Shown here piece after piece: positions 56,869 to 64,000 of a stretch of 64,000 nucleotides of DNA. The translations under genes and the position numbers were made by a program. Below the pieces are notes generated by a model that saw nothing but the letters and a program-made list of their open reading frames with translations, did not search any database and was not told where the DNA came from. Positions within the stretch are counted from its first letter, which is position 1. Each line of letters starts with the position of its first letter. The stretch is from Myxococcales bacterium (GTDB lineage: Bacteria; Myxococcota_A; UBA9160; SZUA-336), in assembly GCA_013215565.1 (NCBI GenBank), contig JABSQV010000005.1, positions 37,667-101,666 of the forward strand, read 5' to 3'.

Positions 56869-58236
56869 TTACTCCCCGGACCCGAAGCGCTTATCGATTT
56901 GACGTTGGATCTCGTCACGCACGGAATCGTAATTGGCGCGAAGCTCGATCGGCTGGTTCTGCAATTGCGCATCGATCCCCTCTAGCTGGTTCCTGTGATA
57001 GGCAACCTTGAAATCGGTGAACTTGAGCCCGTGCGCGGTCGAGAGCACCACGATCTTATCGTCCGCGCGGAACTCCTTGCGAGCAGCCAACTTCTTGAGC
57101 GCCCCGAGTGCGACCCCCGTGTGCGGACAGTTGAAGAGGCCGGTCCGGTCGGCCTCGGCGACCGCCTCGACGATTTCCGGCTCGCTCACCTGCTCCACGA
57201 TCCCGTCGAACCGGCGCAGGACCGCGATCGCCCTTTCGATCGAGACCGGGTTCCCGATCTGGATCGCGCTCGCCACGGTCGGAAGCGCCTGAACCGGCTC
57301 CACCTTCTCGAAGTCTGTCAGGTAGGAGAGATACAGCGGGTTCGCGCGCTGCGCCTGGGCGCACACGATCCGCGGCAGCCGTTCGATGATCCCGAGTTCC
57401 AACAACTCGAGCAGCCCCTTGCCCAGTGCGGACACGTTGCCGAGGTTGCCCCCGGGGACGATGATCCAATCTGGCACCTTCCAATCGAATTGCTGCACGA
57501 TCTCGATCCCGACCGTCTTCTGGCCCTCGATCCGTAGGCTGTTCATCGAGTTGGCCAGATAGATCCCATCCTTCTCGGCGATCTGCCTGACGATGGCCAT
57601 GCAGCCGTCGAAATCCGTCTCGAGCGACAGGGTGATCGCACCGTGGGCCAGCGGTTGAACGAGTTGCGCAACCGAGATCTTGTCCTTGGGAAGCAGAACC
57701 ACCGCTGGGATCCCGGCGTATGCCGCGTAGGCCGCCAGGGAGGCCGAGGTATCCCCGGTCGAGGCGCAGGCCACGGCCCGGATCTGCGAGTGATCCGCGC
57801 GCATCTGGTTCACAACCGAAACGAGCACGGTCATCCCCAGATCCTTGAAGCTTCCGGTATGCGAATTCCCGCAGAGTTTGAGCCACAGATCGTCGAGTCC
57901 GAGCATCTCCCCGAAGCGCTTGGCCCAGAACAGGTTGGTGTTCCCCTCGTACATCGAGACGATGTTTTCGTCTTCCACGACGGGACAGACGAGTTCCTTC
58001 TTGCCCCAGACCCCACTTCCGAAGGGCCAGTCCGTAGTCCGACTGCGACCGGCGAAGAGCCGCCGCCACTCCGCAGCCGAGGTTTGCAGCAGGGGCCCGA
58101 AATCGTGACGGACCTCGAGCAGGCCCTGACAGTTCGGGCAGCGGTAGATGACCTCGGTGAGCGACCAGCGGCCCGCACAGCCGCGAAAGCACTCGAACCA
58201 GGCGCGGTAGCCGGTCCCAGGTGACGCGAACGACAC
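56869..58236 (-). CDS. thrC: Threonine synthase
   Basis: [63 protein letters not shown]. Confidence 0.94.
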   Translation of the reverse strand: MSFASPGTGYRAWFECFRGCAGRWSLTEVIYRCPNCQGLLEVRHDFGPLLQTSAAEWRRLFAGRSRTTDWPFGSGVWGKKELVCPVVEDENIVSMYEGNTNLFWAKRFGEMLGLDDLWLKLCGNSHTGSFKDLGMTVLVSVVNQMRADHSQIRAVACASTGDTSASLAAYAAYAGIPAVVLLPKDKISVAQLVQPLAHGAITLSLETDFDGCMAIVRQIAEKDGIYLANSMNSLRIEGQKTVGIEIVQQFDWKVPDWIIVPGGNLGNVSALGKGLLELLELGIIERLPRIVCAQAQRANPLYLSYLTDFEKVEPVQALPTVASAIQIGNPVSIERAIAVLRRFDGIVEQVSEPEIVEAVAEADRTGLFNCPHTGVALGALKKLAARKEFRADDKIVVLSTAHGLKFTDFKVAYHRNQLEGIDAQLQNQPIELRANYDSVRDEIQRQIDKRFGSGE

Positions 58237-58238
58237 CG

Positions 58239-59564
58239 TCAGAGCTCTCGCTCGATGCGCAGCAACCGTGGAGTCGAGCAGATGTCCCCGAGCCGCGCGA
58301 CCTCAGCCAGGGCCGCGCGCAGCGCCGCCTCCTTGACCCGGTGAGTTAGGAGCACCACCGGGACCGCCTCCGATCGGCGTTCCTCCAGCTGGAGCAGCGA
58401 AGCGATCCCGATGTCGCGGTCGCCGAGCGCCCCGGCGAGATGCGCCAGCACCCCCGGGCGATCGAGGGCATCGAAGCGCAGGTAGAACTCCCCTTCCAGA
58501 TCCTCGAGGCGTCGCACGGGCAGGGCCCGCAGGGTCGGCGTCCCGAGAGGCGGGACCCGAACCCCCCCCGCAGCCGGCCCCAGCTTGCGGGAACGCGCGA
58601 GTTCCATCAAATCCGCCACGACCGCGCTCGCCGTCGGATCGGCGCCCGCGCCCGCGCCGTAATAGACGGTCGGTCCCGACTTCTGGCCACGCACCTCGAC
58701 CGCGTTCATCGCGCCTCCGGTCCTCGCCAGCATACTCTCGCAGGGCAGCAGCGTGGGGTGGACGCGGGCTTCGAGTCCCGCTTCGCTGCGCTTGGCGATC
58801 GCGAGCAGCTTGATCCGGAAACCGAAGCGGCGCGCGTAGTCGATGTCGACAGCCGAGATCTTCTCGATCCCCTCGGTCGCGATCTCCTCCGGGCCGATCT
58901 GGACCCCAAAAGCCAGGCCGCACAGAATCGCGAGCTTGTGCGCCGAGTCCGTTCCGTCGACGTCGAAGCTCGGATCCGCCTCGGCGTAGCCCAGATCCTG
59001 CGCCCGCTTGAGGCAGCTCTCGTACGGCTCCCCGTGCTCGTCCATTTCCGAGAGAATGTAGTTGCAGGTGCCGTTCACGATCCCGAAGACCTGCTCGAGC
59101 CGATCGGCGCAGAGTCCCTCGCGCAGCGCGCGAAGTACCGGGATCGTGCCCGCTACACTGGCCTCGAAGCCGATTTCGATGCCGCAACGCGCCGCGGTCT
59201 CGTAAATCTCGAAACCGTGGTGGGCCAGCAGCGCCTTGTTGGCCGTCACCACGCCCTTTCCCGCCTCGAGTGCCGCAATCACGATCTCGCGGGCTACGCC
59301 GGTGCCACCGACGAGTTCGACGACCAGCCCGACCCGGGGATCCCCGATCACGTCCCGCCAGTCGGAGGAGCAGTCGAAGCCCGAGAGGTCGATCCCCCGG
59401 TCGGACCCGAGATCCAGGTCGGCAATCCGCACGAGTTCGAGCGGATGGCCGAGACGCTCCCGGATCAACTCCGCGTGCTCGAGCAGGATGCGCGCGGTCC
59501 CGGTACCGATGGTCCCGAGGCCGACCAGGCCTACGCCGACAGCGTCGCCCGGCAGTTCAGACAT
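58239..59564 (-). CDS. hom: Homoserine dehydrogenase
   Basis: [44 protein letters not shown]-terminal ACT domain. Confidence 0.95.
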   Translation of the reverse strand: MSELPGDAVGVGLVGLGTIGTGTARILLEHAELIRERLGHPLELVRIADLDLGSDRGIDLSGFDCSSDWRDVIGDPRVGLVVELVGGTGVAREIVIAALEAGKGVVTANKALLAHHGFEIYETAARCGIEIGFEASVAGTIPVLRALREGLCADRLEQVFGIVNGTCNYILSEMDEHGEPYESCLKRAQDLGYAEADPSFDVDGTDSAHKLAILCGLAFGVQIGPEEIATEGIEKISAVDIDYARRFGFRIKLLAIAKRSEAGLEARVHPTLLPCESMLARTGGAMNAVEVRGQKSGPTVYYGAGAGADPTASAVVADLMELARSRKLGPAAGGVRVPPLGTPTLRALPVRRLEDLEGEFYLRFDALDRPGVLAHLAGALGDRDIGIASLLQLEERRSEAVPVVLLTHRVKEAALRAALAEVARLGDICSTPRLLRIEREL

Positions 59565-60741
59565 CGCCCAGGACCCGGCGAATGCCGCGCACGGCCTGGC
59601 GGATGCGCTGCCGGTTCTCGACCAGCGCAAAGCGGATGTAGCCCTCGCCAGAGGGGCCAAAGCCCACCCCGGGCGCGACCGCGACGGAGGCACGCTCCAG
59701 CAAGAGCTTCGAAAACTCCAAGGAACCGGCCTCCCGGAAGGGCTCGGGCACCTGGGCCCAGACAAACATCGTCGCAAGCGGCTTCTCGACCTTCCAGGCC
59801 GGGCGCGGGCCGGGCTGTGCCAGGCCGTCGATCAGGACGTCGCGCCGCATACGGTACTCGTCCACGATTTCTTCAACGCAATCCTGGGGACCGTCGAGCG
59901 CCGCGATCGCCGCGATCTGGATCGGCTGGAAGGTTCCGTAGTCGACGTAGCTCTTCACACGTGCGAGCGCCTGGATCATATCGGGATTCCCGGCCCCGAA
60001 TCCCACGCGCCAGCCCGCCATCGAGTGCGACTTGGAGAGCGAAGTGAACTCGATCGCGACCTCTTTCGCACCGGGCACCTGCAGCACGCTGGGCGGCTCG
60101 TAGCCGTCGTAGGAAATCTCCGCGTAGGCCAGGTCGTGCACCAGGATCAGTTCGTTCTCGCGGCAGAATTCGACGAGCCCGCTCAGGAACGGAAGATCCA
60201 CCACCACGGTGGTCGGGTTGTGCGGAAACGACGCGATCACGAGTTTCGGATGGGGCCAGGTCAGCCGAACCGTATCTCTCAGCCGATCCAGAAATTCTGC
60301 CAGCGGCAGCAGCGGAACCCGAACCAGTTCACCCCCGGCAATCACGACCGAAAAGCTGTGGATCCCGAAGCAGGGGTCGGGGACCATCGCGGTCTCGCCG
60401 CGGCTGAGCGCCGCGAGTACAAAGTGGCTGAGCCCCTCCTTCGCCCCGATGGTGGTGATCGTCTCGGTCGCAGGATCGAGTTCCACCTGGTACCGCCTCG
60501 CGTACCAACGGCCGATGGCCCTCCGCAGGTTCGGGAGTCCCCGCGATGCAGAGTAGCGGTGGTTGCGAGGATCGCGCACCGCTTCGATCAGTTTTTCGAC
60601 GATGTGGGGCGGCGTCGGAATGTCGGGATTCCCGAATCCGAGGTCGATCACGTCTTCGCCCCGACGCCGGGCTTCGAGCTTGAGTTCGTTCACGGCGCCC
60701 AGAACGTACGGGGGCAGGCGCTCTACCTTCTCGAACTTCAT
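59557..60741 (-). CDS. PLP-dependent class I/II aminotransferase (AlaC/DapL-like)
   Basis: VIDLGFGNPDIPTPPHIVEKL, SASRGLPNLRRAI, EFTSLSKSHSMAGWRVGF. Confidence 0.92.
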   Translation of the reverse strand: MKFEKVERLPPYVLGAVNELKLEARRRGEDVIDLGFGNPDIPTPPHIVEKLIEAVRDPRNHRYSASRGLPNLRRAIGRWYARRYQVELDPATETITTIGAKEGLSHFVLAALSRGETAMVPDPCFGIHSFSVVIAGGELVRVPLLPLAEFLDRLRDTVRLTWPHPKLVIASFPHNPTTVVVDLPFLSGLVEFCRENELILVHDLAYAEISYDGYEPPSVLQVPGAKEVAIEFTSLSKSHSMAGWRVGFGAGNPDMIQALARVKSYVDYGTFQPIQIAAIAALDGPQDCVEEIVDEYRMRRDVLIDGLAQPGPRPAWKVEKPLATMFVWAQVPEPFREAGSLEFSKLLLERASVAVAPGVGFGPSGEGYIRFALVENRQRIRQAVRGIRRVLGDV

Positions 60742-61643
60742 GGCCGCACTTCGGAGTCGATCAACCCCGATACCTGATCGGCGCGGAAGGAACTGCGCAC
60801 GAGCGGTCCACTCTGCACGTGCCGAAAGCCGAGCCCGAGCGCGCTTTCGCGATACGCTTCGAACTCGTCGGGCTCCAGGTAGCGCGTCACCGGCAGGTGC
60901 CGGAGCGACGGCCGCAGGTACTGGCCCAGTGTCAGCGCATGCACTCCGCTGCGCCTGAGGTCGGACATCACCGTCAGGACCTCCTCGCCGCGCTCGCCGA
61001 GACCGAGCATGAGGCCCGACTTGACGATCATCCGCGGGTAGCACGAGGCGACACGTTCCAACAGGGCCAGGGAACGCGCGTACAAGGCTCCAGGGCGTAC
61101 CCGTCGATAGAGTCTGGGGACGGTTTCGAGATTGTGGTTGTAGACGTGCGGGCCCGCGTCGGCGATCCGGTCGATCGCGGCCGTGTCCCCGCGAAAGTCG
61201 GGCGTTAGCACCTCGCGGGTCGCCCCTGGAAGGGCGTTGCGCAGGGCCGCCAGCGTTGCCACGAACTGAAGCGAGCCTCCATCCGCAAGGTCGTCCCGGT
61301 TCACGCTCGTCAGTACCACGTGGGCCAGGCCCAGTTCGGCCGCCGCACGGGCGACCCGGCCGGGCTCGGCGAGATCGACCGGCCCCGGTCGGCCGGTCGC
61401 CACATCGCAGAATCGGCAGGCGCGGGTACAGATGGCGCCCAGCAACATGAAGGTCACGGTCCCGCGCGAGAAACACTCCAGAAGGTTCGGGCAGCGCGCC
61501 TCTTCGCAGACCGAATGAAGCCCATGGCGCCGCAAGCCGCGGCGAAGTTCATCGGCGGCGGCCCTCGGGACCGGCTGGGGGCGGCACCAGACAGGCAGCC
61601 GCGGAGGCCGCCCGGCATCTGGAACGAGTTCGGGACTACGCAT
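60738..61643 (-). CDS. lipA: Lipoyl synthase
   Basis: CEEARCPNLLECF and CTRACRFCDV cluster motifs; VRSSFRADQV C-terminus. Start placed at 61643. Confidence 0.94.
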   Translation of the reverse strand: MRSPELVPDAGRPPRLPVWCRPQPVPRAAADELRRGLRRHGLHSVCEEARCPNLLECFSRGTVTFMLLGAICTRACRFCDVATGRPGPVDLAEPGRVARAAAELGLAHVVLTSVNRDDLADGGSLQFVATLAALRNALPGATREVLTPDFRGDTAAIDRIADAGPHVYNHNLETVPRLYRRVRPGALYARSLALLERVASCYPRMIVKSGLMLGLGERGEEVLTVMSDLRRSGVHALTLGQYLRPSLRHLPVTRYLEPDEFEAYRESALGLGFRHVQSGPLVRSSFRADQVSGLIDSEVRP

Positions 61644-61729
61644 ACAAAAACGTGAATTTATTGAAGAAACATCTCGCGTGCCAGCCCGGATCGGAGCCCG
61701 GTCCGGGCTGGGCACGGCCCGGAAGGGCC

Positions 61730-64000
61730 TCACACAACGCCCGAAAACTCGAGCCGGCGCCCCCACCGGCGCAGCACCGCAGCCCGCAGGCTCGCACTCG
61801 CCGCAAGTCCCGGATCACGCGCGACGAGTTGCCGCGCGGCCTGACGGATCGGCTCGATCAACTCAGCATGACGCACGAGATCGGCGAGGCGCAGGTCCGG
61901 GAGATGGCCCGCCTGCCGGGTTCCCAGCCACTCGCCCGCTCCGCGGATCTCGAGATCCGCCCGGGCGATCTCGAAGCCGCTCGCGCTGCGCTCCAGAATT
62001 GCGAGACGCCGGGCGGCCTCCTCGCTTCGGGGATCTGCGACCAGAATCGCGCTTCCGGGCCGCTCGCCCCGGCCGACCCGGCCACGAAGCTGGTGGAGCT
62101 GAGCAAGACCGAAGCGCTCTGCATTCTGAACCACCAGAAGCGTCGCGTTGGCGACATCGATGCCTACCTCGATCACGGTCGTCGCCACCAGGACCCGGGT
62201 CTCGCCGCGGACGAAGCGCTGCATCGCGGCAATTCGCTCGGCCGGGTCGAGACGTCCGTGGACGAGCCCGACGCTCACGCCAGGGAGCGCCTTCTTCAGA
62301 CGCTGGGACCCGCGCGTGGCGTCGAGCAGGTCCTGCTTCTCGGACTCCTCGATGAGCGGATAGACCACGTAGACCTGTTCCCCGCGCCCGACCGTGCGAC
62401 GCAACGCTTCGAGCGCCTCCCGCGCCGCCGCGGGCGGAACCACACGGGTCCGGACCGGCGCCCGGCCCGCCGGGCGCTCGCGCAGCAGCGACTGATCGAG
62501 GTCGCCGTACACAATACGCGCCAGCGTCCGCGGGATCGGCGTCGCCGTCATCACCAGCAGATGCGGAGGCCTGCCGGGCGCCCCTTTCTCGGTGATCGCG
62601 CGCCGCTGTTCGACCCCGAAGCGATGCTGCTCGTCGATCACGACCAGGCGCAGACCGGGAAGCGGCGTGCCTTTCTCCAGCAGCGCGTGGGTCCCGACCA
62701 CGATCGCCAGCTCGCGCCGCTCGAGGGCCTGCCCGAGGACGCGCCGTTCGCGGGCCAGAACGCTCCCAGTGATCAGGGCCGTCCGCAGACCGACTTTGCC
62801 CGCGAGTTCGCGGAAGACCGCGTGGTGTTGCTCGGCCAGGATCTCGGTCGGGGCCAGAACGGCCGTGAGGCCGCCGGCCGCACGCGCCGCCACTGCTGCC
62901 AGAATCGCCAGGACCGTCTTTCCGGTGCCGACGTCGCCGAGCAGCAAGCGGTTCATGGGCTGCGGGCGGGCGAGATCGGCCGCAATCTCCTGCCAGGCGC
63001 CTACCTGGTCCTGCGTGAGCCGGAAGCCGAACGCCCCGATTGCGCGCGCCACGCTCGGATGCTCGGGCGCAAGCGGCAGGGTCGTACGCTCGGCGAGCCG
63101 CGCGCGACGGATCTCGAGTCCCACCAGCAGAACGAACAACTCTTCCGCAACCAGCCGCAGGTGATAGGGAGTCCGCCGGTCCCGGAGTTCGGCCGGGTCG
63201 AGTTCCGGATCGGGCTCGTGCACCTGCCGAAGCGACTCTCCGAGTTCCGCGAGCCCGAGTGAACGGACGACGGCCGGAGGAAGAAAACCCTCGACGAGGT
63301 CCGCCGCGTGCAGCGCCGCGGCTGCGACGATGCGCCGCAGCGTCCGTGCGGGAATCCCCTCGACCGCCGAGTAGACGGGAACGATCCGGGCGAGGTTCTC
63401 GTGTGGAGTCTCGTCGCCCAGGATCTCGATCTCGGGATGATGTAGCTCCTTCGAGTAGCGGTAACGCCGGACGTCTCCGGCGACCAGAAGCCGCACGCCG
63501 GGGCGAATCCGTTCCTCGAAGTGCGCGAGCCCCCTAAACCACTTCAGACTTACGGAGGCGCCGCCATCGCTCACCACGGCCTCGAAGAACCGGCGGCCCC
63601 CCCGGATCGGAACGCTGCCGACACGCGTGACGGTCCCCTCGAAGACCGCGGGGTGTCCGACGCGAAGTTCTGCAATCGAGCTCAGATCGCGGCGATCCTC
63701 GTAGCCCCGAGGAAGAAAGAACAGCAGGTCCTCGACCGTCTCGATCTCCTTGCGCGCCAGTGACACCGCCGTCTTCGGGCCGACTCCCTTCACGCGCTCC
63801 GTGCTTCGGGCAAGCACGAGGACGGGATAATCCTCGGCTGCGAGCGGCGCGAGTGCACGTTCGAGACGAACCAGAGCCCGCTGATCGATCGCGGCTCCGC
63901 TCAGCTCGGCACGAACTCGCTCGAGTCGCCGGCCCGCGTCCGACGGAATAGAGAGCGACGCCGCGTGCTCCAGCGCTCGTCGCAGCGTCTGAGGGAAATC
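61730..64000 (-). CDS. recG: ATP-dependent DNA helicase RecG (5' end runs off the window)
   Basis: VKGVGPKTAVSL, LLLGDVGTGKTVLAILAA, VIDEQHRFGV, MTATPIPRTLA. Frame stays open to position 64000 (DFPQTLRRALEHAASLSIPSDAGRRLERVRAEL...). Confidence 0.93.
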   Translation of the reverse strand, partial: DFPQTLRRALEHAASLSIPSDAGRRLERVRAELSGAAIDQRALVRLERALAPLAAEDYPVLVLARSTERVKGVGPKTAVSLARKEIETVEDLLFFLPRGYEDRRDLSSIAELRVGHPAVFEGTVTRVGSVPIRGGRRFFEAVVSDGGASVSLKWFRGLAHFEERIRPGVRLLVAGDVRRYRYSKELHHPEIEILGDETPHENLARIVPVYSAVEGIPARTLRRIVAAAALHAADLVEGFLPPAVVRSLGLAELGESLRQVHEPDPELDPAELRDRRTPYHLRLVAEELFVLLVGLEIRRARLAERTTLPLAPEHPSVARAIGAFGFRLTQDQVGAWQEIAADLARPQPMNRLLLGDVGTGKTVLAILAAVAARAAGGLTAVLAPTEILAEQHHAVFRELAGKVGLRTALITGSVLARERRVLGQALERRELAIVVGTHALLEKGTPLPGLRLVVIDEQHRFGVEQRRAITEKGAPGRPPHLLVMTATPIPRTLARIVYGDLDQSLLRERPAGRAPVRTRVVPPAAAREALEALRRTVGRGEQVYVVYPLIEESEKQDLLDATRGSQRLKKALPGVSVGLVHGRLDPAERIAAMQRFVRGETRVLVATTVIEVGIDVANATLLVVQNAERFGLAQLHQLRGRVGRGERPGSAILVADPRSEEAARRLAILERSASGFEIARADLEIRGAGEWLGTRQAGHLPDLRLADLVRHAELIEPIRQAARQLVARDPGLAASASLRAAVLRRWGRRLEFSGVV

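Overview
High-GC bacterial chromosome segment, probably from a deltaproteobacterial/Myxococcota-like lineage. That lineage is an inference from gene order (ftsH-cdaA-cdaR-glmM-pdxJ-acpS-nnr-tsaE-lysC) and from the MglA-like and V4R/histidine-kinase proteins. Most of the window is conserved housekeeping on the minus strand: B12-dependent acyl-CoA mutases (MCM + MeaB + fused IcmF) with thiolase and 3-hydroxyacyl-CoA dehydrogenase; era/rnc/mnmA/cysteine desulfurase; a c-di-AMP synthase block (cdaA-cdaR-glmM); ftsH/tilS; queE, dgt, HIT; khpA, glpX, thrC, hom, aminotransferase, lipA, recG. A plus-strand block (about 30-38 kb) carries a Ser/Thr kinase with N-terminal helical repeats, an acyl-CoA synthetase, a c-type cytochrome, a small excisionase-like HTH gene, a CAU-anticodon tRNA and thiC. 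No CRISPR array, rRNA, transposase or obvious prophage was seen. Less ordinary features: an 888-aa protein with a DHH-like C-terminal domain and an RNase E-like Arg/Glu/Pro linker; the TPR-first kinase; two tiny, very basic proteins missing or hidden in the ORF track (a (RKKAT)n peptide and a COX24/AURKAIP1-like ribosomal protein); a three-gene set of uncharacterised envelope proteins; and several near-perfect inverted repeats in promoter-like positions. I did not find a clear new multi-gene system; the candidates are hypotheses. Most plus-strand ORFs in the track are antisense shadow ORFs.
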